A model generated the notes under the pieces. That model was not told the origin of the DNA. It searched no databases and saw nothing but the letters and a program-made list of their open reading frames with translations. A DNA stretch of 17,773 bases from Halanaerobiales bacterium (GTDB lineage Bacteria; Bacillota; Halanaerobiia; Halanaerobiales; M55B127): the NCBI GenBank assembly GCA_021736965.1, contig JAIPEV010000150.1, positions 1 through 17,773 on the forward strand, given 5' to 3'. This document shows, in pieces, positions 7,946 through 14,599 of the stretch (position 1 is the first letter of the stretch; each line of letters opens with the position of its first letter). Position numbers and translations under genes: made by a program.

Positions 7946-8977
7946 TTAGGCTTTAAATTGTTTAGGGGTTTTCCCTGTTTTGCGCTTAAATACACGATAG
8001 AAGTATTGGAGATCAGGATAACCACTCATCACACTAATTGTGGCAATATTTAAGTTCGTATGTTTCTTTAGTAACATTTTCGCATAAGTGATGCGTTTAT
8101 TAATAATGTAGTTTTGTAAGGTGTCACCAACTTCTTGTTTAAAAAGACGACCTAAGTGTTCTTTTGAAATATGAAAGGTATCAGCAACTGTCGCAAGACT
8201 GATCGGTTCTGAGAAGTGATTTTCGATATACTTTTGGACATCGATAATTTCTAGTTGCTTATGGATATTGATGTGTTTGATTTTATTAAGGATTGTAGTT
8301 AGTTCATCTTTGAGTGTTTCACTAGAAAGAGTTGCTAATCGATCGATATCTGTTTTTATGTCATATTCTTTTTGGAATTTAATGATTAACTGTCTTAGAT
8401 CATCTTTAATAAACGCAATCAAATGCGAAAGAGAGAGTTCTTTAAGCAACTCATTTTCTAATGTATTTAAAGTCTCTAATAACAGTGTTTCATCAGCTTC
8501 TGTCAACGCTTTAAACAAGTTATTTTTGAGTTCAAAATAGGTATGTAGTTCTTGTTTAACATCATGTGTTAATAGTATCTTTTCAATGGTTGTGTGGTTA
8601 TTGTATTGGATGATGCGATTGATCCCCGTTTTAACGGCCTGTAATAAATCTTGTTTGGCAATTGGTTTTAAAATATAATCAATCGCTTTTGTTTTAATTG
8701 CTTCATGTAAGAACTTAAAATGATCATAACTACTCATAACAATCACTTCTGTTGAGAGGTTATTTTTACGAATTTGTTGTAATAACTCTGCACCATCCAT
8801 CCCACTCATTCTCATGTCAGTGATTGTTAGATCAATCTGTGTGGTATTTAATGTTTCAAGTGCTTCTATCCCATCGTTTGCTTCATAAATGTCCTCAAAG
8901 CCCAGTGCTTTCCAATCTAGTAACTTTTTAATTAACATACGACTCCAGACTTCATCATCGACAATTAACAGTTTCAT
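7946..8977 (-). CDS. YesN-like response regulator with AraC-type DNA-binding domain
   Basis: This 343-aa cytosolic transcription factor has a receiver domain at 1-120: acidic pair D7-D8, phosphoacceptor D54 (TITDMRM), S82 and K104 (YILKP). A helical linker follows, then an AraC/XylS domain with two helix-turn-helix units at about 245-343 (ISLATVADTFHISKEHLGRLFK, then MSGYPDLQYFYRVFKRKTG). It is the output partner of the upstream kinase, whose TGA overlaps this ATG (ATGA). Its own stop abuts a tandem 17-bp repeat in front of the sugar importer, so activation of that operon is the natural reading. No terminator separates it from the importer, so some read-through is possible. Confidence 0.92.
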   Translation of the reverse strand: MKLLIVDDEVWSRMLIKKLLDWKALGFEDIYEANDGIEALETLNTTQIDLTITDMRMSGMDGAELLQQIRKNNLSTEVIVMSSYDHFKFLHEAIKTKAIDYILKPIAKQDLLQAVKTGINRIIQYNNHTTIEKILLTHDVKQELHTYFELKNNLFKALTEADETLLLETLNTLENELLKELSLSHLIAFIKDDLRQLIIKFQKEYDIKTDIDRLATLSSETLKDELTTILNKIKHINIHKQLEIIDVQKYIENHFSEPISLATVADTFHISKEHLGRLFKQEVGDTLQNYIINKRITYAKMLLKKHTNLNIATISVMSGYPDLQYFYRVFKRKTGKTPKQFKA

Positions 8978-10665
8978 AAAATCTCCTCTTTTGGTAGGGT
9001 GATAATCACAGATAGCCCAGTGGTGTCTGAGACTAGACTAAGGCCATAGTTATTCCCATATAATAGTTTAATCCTTGAATCAATATTAACTAATCCAATA
9101 CTATCTTTTCTCTCTTTTAAAGCTTTTAAACTATTTTCTTCTGTCCAAAACTGAGCATTAATAGCGTTTAGTTGATCCTCATAAATCCCGGTTCCGTTAT
9201 CTTTGATAATGAGTTTTAACCCATCATCTTCCTGACAGTGAATTGTTATTCGCCACTGTCCACTAACGGTTTTTAAGCCATGTTGAAAGGCATTTTCAAT
9301 GAGGGGTTGTAAGGTGAATTTGGGGAGTTTAATCGTGTTATATTTATCTTTTACATCAATCGTTAATTTTAAGCGATCACCAAACCGTAGTTTTTGAATC
9401 GCTAAATAGTCGTTAATATGCGTTAACTCTTCTTTAAGTGTCGCATTATTTTGTTCAAAGTGAGCTGAATATCTGACAAGATGACTCATTTTAATGGTCG
9501 CATCATAGATGTCTTCTGCATCAATACTTAACGCTATCCCTCCAATAAGTTGGAAGGTATTGGATAAGAAGTGCGGATTAATTTGTGCTTGTAATGCTTT
9601 TAACTGGGCATCTTGTCGGTCTAGTTTATATTGGAATTGTTCTTTAATTAATGTGCTTACTTCTTTGATCATATGATTGTAGCTTTCTTCTAAAAGATTT
9701 AACTCATCATATTTTGGGTAAGTTTGTTTTGGTGTGGTAAATTCAAAGTCTTTCATATGATCAACAAGTTTTGTGATGGGGCTTGTGATTCTATTGGAGA
9801 AGAAGATCGCCGTTGGAATAGTAGTGAGTAGTGATATCGCAATGATGACAATCCCGATTTGGATTAAACGATTATTTACTTGGCGTAACTCTGTACGCTC
9901 AATCATAGAGACAAGCATTAAGTTACTACTAGGTACTGATTTCCCCCAAGCAACTTTTCCTTCAAATTCTGTTTCTGTGATTGTCGTTGATGGGGTTAGT
10001 GATGATAGGTTTGTTTGTATCTGTTCATTGTTAAGGTCTGTATTGTTTAATAATAACCTATTATCTTTAGTTAATAACGCATAGCCAACATCACTTCCAA
10101 AGATATCAGTGATTTCATCTTCTACATTGTCGCTAACTTCAATTAAGATTAGACCTAAATTCTCTTGCGTAGCAAAATCATTAATGGTGTGCGCCACCAT
10201 TAATGTTTGATTAATCATTGTATAATCAAAACCAATCGGGTCAGTTGTTAGCTGTATGATAGGATCAACCGATGATAATGCGTCGCTTCTAAACCCGGAT
10301 TCATAATCAATCTCAACTGAGCGATTTGTCCTGAAAGAAACAATTTGAATATTACGAATGAGATTCGCATTCGCATATAAAAAGTCTTTCAAGATAGACT
10401 CTATCTCATCTGACTCAGCATAGGATTGTTCGACTTTTGTGAGTAAGTCATCTTGAATTTGAATGGAATAAACAATATCAGATAATTGATCACTAACTGA
10501 ATTTAAATACTGTGTAGACCAAGACAGTTTCGTCTTATTTTGGTCTGTCTCTGATTCAATTTGTTCACTACTGACAAAGACTAGCGTATAGATAAAAAAT
10601 GCTGTCACAGGAATAATGGTGATTAAAAAGATATAAAATAACAAACGGGATTTAATACTTCTCAC
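8974..10665 (-). CDS. YesM-like membrane sensor histidine kinase
   Basis: This kinase of about 563 aa belongs to the HPK7/YesM group that pairs with AraC-type regulators. From GTG 10665: membrane helix at about 8-31, extracellular sensor region to about 265, second helix at about 269-290, HAMP to about 340, a linker helix, then the phosphoacceptor region with QINPHFLSNT (H365). The ATP-binding domain has the N box LQPLIENAFQHG (N458), DNGTG at 489-493 and GLVNIDSR near 524-531. An in-frame GTG at 10674 lies inside the Shine-Dalgarno GAGGTGA (10677-10671), so GTG 10665, spaced 5 nt from it, is the better start. It overlaps the regulator gene by 4 nt (ATGA). It probably senses a sugar or loaded binding protein outside the cell; the stimulus is unknown. 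Confidence 0.9.
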   Translation of the reverse strand: MRSIKSRLLFYIFLITIIPVTAFFIYTLVFVSSEQIESETDQNKTKLSWSTQYLNSVSDQLSDIVYSIQIQDDLLTKVEQSYAESDEIESILKDFLYANANLIRNIQIVSFRTNRSVEIDYESGFRSDALSSVDPIIQLTTDPIGFDYTMINQTLMVAHTINDFATQENLGLILIEVSDNVEDEITDIFGSDVGYALLTKDNRLLLNNTDLNNEQIQTNLSSLTPSTTITETEFEGKVAWGKSVPSSNLMLVSMIERTELRQVNNRLIQIGIVIIAISLLTTIPTAIFFSNRITSPITKLVDHMKDFEFTTPKQTYPKYDELNLLEESYNHMIKEVSTLIKEQFQYKLDRQDAQLKALQAQINPHFLSNTFQLIGGIALSIDAEDIYDATIKMSHLVRYSAHFEQNNATLKEELTHINDYLAIQKLRFGDRLKLTIDVKDKYNTIKLPKFTLQPLIENAFQHGLKTVSGQWRITIHCQEDDGLKLIIKDNGTGIYEDQLNAINAQFWTEENSLKALKERKDSIGLVNIDSRIKLLYGNNYGLSLVSDTTGLSVIITLPKEEIL

Positions 10666-10686
10666 GATACTCACCTCTTTGTGTTA

Positions 10687-10715
10687 ATCTTATATCAATA
10701 TAATACAATAGTCAA
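10687..10715 (-). promoter_or_regulatory. Probable promoter of the kinase/regulator operon
   Basis: Minus strand: TTGACT (10715-10710) is followed after 17 bp by TAAGAT (10692-10687), or after 15 bp by TATAAG (10694-10689). It lies 20-30 bases before the kinase start. Confidence 0.45.
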
Positions 10716-10758
10716 TTTAATGTTTTTTAGTGTTTAAAGATAAGTAGGTATTTATTAG

Positions 10759-10780
10759 AGACGTATGTCTATGATATACT
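10759..10780 (+). promoter_or_regulatory. Extended -10 promoter of cyclase 2 with overlapping inverted repeat
   Basis: TGATATACT at 10772-10780 is an extended -10 (TGn plus TATACT). Just upstream, AGAC-GTAT-GTCT (10759-10770) is an imperfect palindrome, and GTCTAT (10767-10772) pairs with ATAGAC (10795-10800) across the -10. This could be an operator, or an operator plus a leader hairpin. The TATACT is the firm part. Confidence 0.45.
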
Positions 10781-10840
10781 ATAGAAAGATAAGTATAGAC
10801 GTTAAAAACTACGTTAGTAAAAACTGGAAGGAGTTAACCA

Positions 10841-11461
10841 ATGGCAAATTATATTGATTTAACACATAAATTAACCAGTAACATGCCAGTGTTCACTGAA
10901 AGTGATACCTTTAACCTAAATACCCATAAGCATTTAGACAAAGATGGCTACCAAGATGAACTACTACAAGGATCAATGCATATTGGGACACATATCGATG
11001 CCCCGAGTCATATGTTAGATAGTGATAAGACAGTAATAGATTATCCACTCAATCAACTTATCGGCAATGCCTCATTTATTAATGTCGTAGGGGAACAACT
11101 AATTGATTATAAAAAAGAGTATGAAGATTTAATTAATGATGGCGATATCGTGGTTGTGTATACAAATCATAGTCAGTATTTTGGAAAAAAACAGTATTTT
11201 CAAAAGCACCCTATCCTCACAGAAACATTTGTGGATTTATTAATTCGAAAAGAGATAAAAATGCTTTGTCTAGATACCCCTTCACCAGATAAAGCTCCTT
11301 TTAACTTACATAAGAAACTTTTAAGAGAAAGAATTGGTATTGTTGAAAACTTAACTAATTTAAAAGCACTTATTACTTATGATTCTATAAAGATTTATAT
11401 TATGCCACTTAAATTAAAAACATCTGGTGCGTATGCTCGAGTGATTGCCGATGTTAAGTGA
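10841..11461 (+). CDS. Cyclase/kynurenine-formamidase-family metal-dependent hydrolase (cyclase 2)
   Basis: This 206-aa paralogue of cyclase 1 has the complete metal-site motif HIGTHIDAPSH (H47, H51, D53, H57). It shares IDLTHK near the N-terminus, LDTPSPDKAP, LHKKLLRERIGIVENLTNL and the C-terminal SGAYARVIADV with the other copies. The start ATG is preceded by GGAAGGAG at a normal distance. It ends in TGA. The macro-domain gene starts 51 nt downstream on the same strand with no terminator between, so the two probably form an operon driven by the 10772-10780 promoter. The family covers formamidases, amidases and isatin-type hydrolases, and nothing here identifies the substrate. Repeated copies in one locus suggest local duplication rather than general metabolism. 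Confidence 0.88.
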   Translation: MANYIDLTHKLTSNMPVFTESDTFNLNTHKHLDKDGYQDELLQGSMHIGTHIDAPSHMLDSDKTVIDYPLNQLIGNASFINVVGEQLIDYKKEYEDLINDGDIVVVYTNHSQYFGKKQYFQKHPILTETFVDLLIRKEIKMLCLDTPSPDKAPFNLHKKLLRERIGIVENLTNLKALITYDSIKIYIMPLKLKTSGAYARVIADVK

Positions 11462-11512
11462 ACATTTGCTGATGAGATGTATTACAAATATAACTAGTAA
11501 AGGAGTAATGCT

Positions 11513-12490
11513 ATGCCGTTTATCGTTGTAAGAAATGATATCGCTAAAATGGAAGTGGACGCCATTGTCAACACAACAAGTTCTAGATCAAGAATGCGTA
11601 ATCCAAGAGGGGCCGAGTTCGCTGTAATGAGTGAAGGCGGGAAAGAGTTAATACAAGCTAGAGACCATTTAGGATTTATTGAACCAGGTGATGTGAAACA
11701 CACACCTGGATTTGGGTTATTATCAGACTATGTATTTCATACTGTGGGTCCTGTGTTTTATGATAAAGAAACAACTGAAAAAGAACTTAGCCAGGTGTAT
11801 CTAAATTGTTTAAGACTTGCTGAAGAGTTAGAGTTAGAGTCAATTGCGTTTCCTTTAATCGCCTCAGGGAGATTTAAAGTACCAAGAGACTATGCTTTAG
11901 ATATAGCCTCGGACACAATTAGTGGATTTTTAACTGAAAGTGATTTAACAGTTTATTTAGTTGTGTTTGATCATGACTCTTTTAGTCTTTCTAAACATAA
12001 ATTTGAGTATGTTAAACAGGTTATTGATACTGGGTTTGTGATGTTGCAAAAAGAAAAAGAAGATTCAATTATAGACCTAATGAAGCGCGATACAATGATG
12101 AATAAAAGCATTTCATTTGAAGCTTTTGAAGAAGAGACAGTGACTGACGTTGATACATTTCATGAACAACTCTTTATATTTATAGATGAAAAAGACATGC
12201 GTGATCCTGATGTGTATAAAAAGGCGAATATTGATCGTCGGCTCTTTTCAAAAATAAGGAGCGACAAATACTATGTGCCATCTAAAAGAACTGTCTGTGC
12301 TTTAGCAATTGGTTTGAAGTTAGATATAGATGAAACAGAGAAACTTTTAAAAAGCGCTGGATATTATCTATCTAATTCTATTCAGTTTGATCTTATAATT
12401 AAATATTCAATCATTAATCAGATGTATAATGTTTATGATATCAATCAAATCTTATCAAATTATCATATAACCTTACTAGGAAGCCAATAA
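11513..12490 (+). CDS. Macro-domain protein with C-terminal helical (HTH-like) domain
   Basis: This is a 325-aa soluble protein. Residues 1-170 form a macro domain, a fold that binds or hydrolyses ADP-ribose derivatives: RNDIAKMEVDAIVN at 7-20, HTVGPVF at 76-82, IAFPLIASGRF at 111-121. Residues about 215-323 form a separate helical domain, FIDEKDMRDPDVYKKANIDR onwards with LFSKIRS and PSKRTVCALAIGL. I recognise this domain from other Bacillota macro proteins, and it looks like an XRE-type helix-turn-helix. The ligand loops differ from the usual family: VNAAN is VNTTS, the glycine-rich GGGV loop is NPRGA, and SSGIYGYP is ASGRFKVP. Hydrolase activity is therefore doubtful and binding or sensing more likely. 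The start follows AAAGGAG at 11499-11505. It lies between cyclase 2 and the vWA gene and ends at a strong terminator. Confidence 0.85.
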   Translation: MPFIVVRNDIAKMEVDAIVNTTSSRSRMRNPRGAEFAVMSEGGKELIQARDHLGFIEPGDVKHTPGFGLLSDYVFHTVGPVFYDKETTEKELSQVYLNCLRLAEELELESIAFPLIASGRFKVPRDYALDIASDTISGFLTESDLTVYLVVFDHDSFSLSKHKFEYVKQVIDTGFVMLQKEKEDSIIDLMKRDTMMNKSISFEAFEEETVTDVDTFHEQLFIFIDEKDMRDPDVYKKANIDRRLFSKIRSDKYYVPSKRTVCALAIGLKLDIDETEKLLKSAGYYLSNSIQFDLIIKYSIINQMYNVYDINQILSNYHITLLGSQ

Positions 12491-12493
12491 AAT

Positions 12494-12517
12494 GTCGCCT
12501 CGCAGGCGACCTTTTTT
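12494..12517 (+). terminator. Rho-independent terminator of the cyclase 2-macro operon
   Basis: GTCGCCT (12494-12500) and AGGCGAC (12504-12510) form a perfect GC-rich 7-bp stem with a CGC loop and a T run at 12512-12517, starting four bases after the macro stop codon. Confidence 0.93.
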
Positions 12518-12531
12518 ATTTTCTCTTGTTG

Positions 12532-12537
12532 TATACT
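12532..12537 (+). promoter_or_regulatory. Possible -10 of the vWA gene
   Basis: TATACT lies 30 bases before the vWA start and just after the preceding terminator, which argues for a separate promoter. The -35 position falls in the terminator T tract and has no good match. Confidence 0.35.
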
Positions 12538-12567
12538 TAAAGTAGAGGAAATGAAAGGAAAAAAGAA

Positions 12568-13206
12568 ATGCTAAAAAAAGCAGAAGTAATTTTCATTTTG
12601 GATAAGAGTGGATCGATGGCTGGACTAGAGAAGGATACTATTGGGGGATTTAACGCAACACTTAAAGAACAAAAAGAACTAGAAGGTGAGTGTCATATTA
12701 CAACTGTTTTATTTAACCATGAACAACAAGTATTACATAATGACTTACCTATACAAGAGATTAACGATCTAACACAATATGATTACAGAGTTGGAGGATC
12801 AACTGCCTTATTAGATACGGTTGGGCATACATTACATCATATTAAAGTTAAATATGCAGAAACGTTAAAGGAAAATAGACCAGAAAAAGTATTGTTTGTG
12901 ATCAGTACAGATGGTTATGAAAACTCATCAAGAGAGTACTCTTATAATAATGTAAAAGGGATGATACAAGAAACGCAAAAGAAGTATGACTGGGAGTTCT
13001 TATTCTTAGGGGCTAACATAAATGCATTTGATATTGCATCAAGAATAGGTATCAAAAGAAGTAGAACAAGTAACTATCATCACGATAAAAGAGGATCTGA
13101 TTTATCACATAAAGCGATGGGAAAAGCTATTAAAGAGATGAGAGTTAAAAGTAAAGTAACAGAATGTTGGAAGACGGATGTGGAATCTGATTTTAAAAAT
13201 AGATAA
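12568..13206 (+). CDS. Stand-alone von Willebrand factor A (vWA) domain protein
   Basis: This 212-aa protein is almost entirely one vWA domain, a metal-dependent protein-interaction fold. The MIDAS residues are all present: D12-S14-S16 in DKSGSMAG, T79 in GGSTALLD, and D115 in STDGYE. There is no signal peptide or membrane helix, so it acts in the cytosol as an adaptor or chelating scaffold. Other landmarks are TIGGFNATL (24-32), HHIKVKYAETL and WEFLFLGANINAFDIA. The start follows AAAGGA at 12554-12559. Small vWA proteins of this kind occur in Bacillota beside stress, tellurite-type and phage-linked genes; the partner here is unknown, with the macro protein the nearest candidate. A mutated near-full-length second copy lies at about 16936-17565. 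Confidence 0.88.
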   Translation: MLKKAEVIFILDKSGSMAGLEKDTIGGFNATLKEQKELEGECHITTVLFNHEQQVLHNDLPIQEINDLTQYDYRVGGSTALLDTVGHTLHHIKVKYAETLKENRPEKVLFVISTDGYENSSREYSYNNVKGMIQETQKKYDWEFLFLGANINAFDIASRIGIKRSRTSNYHHDKRGSDLSHKAMGKAIKEMRVKSKVTECWKTDVESDFKNR

Positions 13207-13216
13207 AAAGAAAAGA

Positions 13217-13250
13217 AGAATTCTTACTGGCAATAAGAGTTCTTTTTTTT
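13217..13250 (+). terminator. Rho-independent terminator of the vWA gene
   Basis: AGAATTCTTA (13217-13226) pairs with TAAGAGTTCT (13234-13243) with one G-T pair, across a 7-nt loop, and runs into an eight- to nine-base T tract ending at 13250. Confidence 0.8.
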
Positions 13251-13277
13251 AAAATTCTATGTGATTATTTATAAATA

Positions 13278-13357
13278 TGATAAAATAAATATGTAAGGGA
13301 ATAGGGTATGTAGGTATATGTGTCCGTTTTATGTTCTCTTTAAGGGAACTTTTTTTT
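13278..13357 (+). promoter_or_regulatory. Promoter-leader-terminator cassette, copy A (putative attenuator or small RNA)
   Basis: An extended -10, TGATAAAAT (13278-13286), is followed by TATGTAAGGGAAT (13290-13302). A terminator hairpin comes next: GTTCTC 13333-13338, loop TTTAA, GGGAAC 13344-13349, eight T at 13350-13357. The 5' tag AAGGGAA (13295-13301) repeats the 3' arm of the hairpin and can pair with its 5' arm TTCTCTT, giving mutually exclusive structures. Copy B at 14401 has the same parts at identical spacings. The lipoprotein gene begins 12 nt after the T run. An RNA starting near 13293 and ending in the T run would be about 65 nt. Confidence 0.6.
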
Positions 13358-13369
13358 ATGGAGGAAGAT

Positions 13370-13618
13370 ATGAAGAAGATAAGTTTAATTTTTATTTTTT
13401 TATTTTTTCTTACCGGATGTGAAATGTTTGCAGAAGATCCTGAAATCAATTCAGGAGGTATGATAATTGAGGTTTTTTCTGAAGAACCTAATTGGAAAAA
13501 GAATATTTCGATATTAGATGTTAATGGTGAGGGATCATTGACAGTTGATGCAACAGGAGTTGATTTAAATCAAGCAATTAATCATATTTCAAAAGATGAC
13601 GACATAAAATATTTTTAA
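13370..13618 (+). CDS. Small lipoprotein, 82 aa, unknown function
   Basis: I place the start at ATG 13370 rather than 13331. GGAGG at 13360-13364 is correctly spaced for it, and translation then begins with a clean lipoprotein signal MKKISLIFIFLFFLTGC, lipid-modified at Cys17. The upstream ATG would lie inside the terminator hairpin. The mature part is only about 65 residues (EMFAEDPEINSGG and onwards to KDDDIKYF) and beta-like, and I do not recognise it. It may be the stump of a longer surface protein: the next 140 bases stay open in the +1 frame (13608-13757) but have no start, and I cannot show that the two belong together. The gene sits directly behind the attenuator-like cassette copy A, which probably controls it. 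Confidence 0.6.
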   Translation: MKKISLIFIFLFFLTGCEMFAEDPEINSGGMIIEVFSEEPNWKKNISILDVNGEGSLTVDATGVDLNQAINHISKDDDIKYF

Positions 13619-13783
13619 AACATTATTTAACAGCATATCGACCATATCTTTTAAAAAGTTATCTCACTACTTAATCAACGTAACTCTTGATAGAAAATAT
13701 ATATTTGAGCAAACTCAGGACTATATCATTTCTAAATTTCCTTATATTAAGAATTAAAGAGACCCACTATTAAAAGGTGTTCA
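13619..13783 (+). other. Gap with a start-less open frame, possible gene remnant
   Basis: Between the lipoprotein stop and the decayed cyclase, the +1 frame is open from 13608 to TAA 13755-13757 without a plausible start codon. Its translation includes LDRKYIFEQTQDYIISKF. It could be the frameshifted tail of the lipoprotein or of another lost gene, or chance in AT-rich DNA. Confidence 0.25.
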
Positions 13784-14373
13784 ATGTAAGGTAATATTTT
13801 ACATGTCTTAACGGCGTTGCTCACATCTCGTCTTAAAGCTCTCTAGAAACACATGATTTCGAAATGACTTATCATTAGACAAAACATAGTTAATCAGGTA
13901 GACATTAAAGCTACAATGCAGGTAGCTCCCATTTAGATGAGCCTGGTCATATAGTAGAGAATGATAAAACAATCATTGATTATTCGTTAAGCAACTTATT
14001 GGGGAGCATCTATTAACAATGCCAAAGGCAAAGCTATTATTGATTATTAGTCGTGTTATAAATCAATAATCAAAAAAACAATATATTGGTAATTTAACCG
14101 AATCATAGTCAATATATTGATGAAGATAATACTTTGTTGATTACACTGTATTAACAGATAAACTGGTAGATTTCTTAATCTGTTTAGATATCCCGTCACC
14201 TGATAAGGAAACCTATAACCTTCATAAGAAATTATTAAAGGACGGTAATGGGATAGTAGAGACTTTAACGATCGTGAAAAAATGTTATCATGTTATAAAA
14301 TCAAGTTATTTGACTCACCTTTTTAGACTCAAACTGCAGGACTTATGAAAGAGTGGTGGCAGAGGTAGAATGA
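13784..14373 (+). pseudogene. Decayed third copy of the cyclase-family gene
   Basis: The fragment has the length of an intact copy (590 against 621 nt) but is broken by several stops and frameshifts. An old start is visible: AGGTGTTCAATG at 13775-13786 resembles AGGTGTTTTATG of cyclase 1, but codon 2 is now TAA. Recognisable pieces are AGSSHLDEPGH and NDKTIIDYSLSNLL (from 13918, matching HIGTHIDAPSH and SDKTVIDYPLNQLI of cyclase 2), CLDIPSPDKETYNLHKKLL (around 14188-14240), and the end RVVAEVE (to TGA 14371-14373) matching RVIADVK. The SHLDEPGH version replaces the usual THxDAPxH, although both His and the Asp remain. No functional product is expected. Confidence 0.85.
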
Positions 14374-14400
14374 AAAAATCTAGAACATGAATAATAATTG

Positions 14401-14477
14401 TGTTAAAATATTTATGTAAGGGAATTCAATTTATCAGTAATTTTTTTTGATCTATGTTCCCTTGTGGGAACTTTTTT
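14401..14477 (+). promoter_or_regulatory. Promoter-leader-terminator cassette, copy B (putative attenuator or small RNA)
   Basis: Extended -10 TGTTAAAAT (14401-14409), TATGTAAGGGAAT (14413-14425), then the hairpin GTTCCC 14456-14461, loop TTGT, GGGAAC 14466-14471 and six T (14472-14477). The distances from -10 to the AAGGGAA tag (14) and from tag to hairpin (38) equal those in copy A, while the middle has diverged. The tag can pair perfectly with TTCCCTT (14457-14463) in competition with the terminator. The ankyrin-BRCT gene starts 122 nt further on. Confidence 0.6.
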
Positions 14478-14599
14478 CATATTAATGCATAAAGAAGATA
14501 AACTAAGTTACTTTTTTGTAGAGGTTATCTTTATCAAATACTATTTTTATGAAAGTTTAATAAAGTAATAATCTATAAAAAAACCTCGGAGGGATAAGA
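14478..14599 (+). other. Leader region of the ankyrin-BRCT gene
   Basis: This AT-rich stretch between the terminator of copy B and the GTG start contains the Shine-Dalgarno GGAGGG at 14588-14593. I see no clear second promoter, so expression may depend on read-through of the upstream hairpin. Confidence 0.4.

Noticed and set aside
11494..11703. Minus-strand ORF opposite the macro domain
   Set aside because: It is a shadow of the macro gene with no ribosome site; the other opposite-strand ORFs inside long genes (for example 7567-7893 and 9773-10084) were rejected in the same way.
12551..12574. Seven-codon upstream ORF overlapping the vWA start
   Set aside because: Its ATG is poorly spaced from a ribosome site and such short frames are common by chance, so there is no support beyond position.
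13608..13757. Open frame after the small lipoprotein as a real gene
   Set aside because: It has no start codon with a ribosome site and no recognised similarity. It is kept only as a possible remnant.
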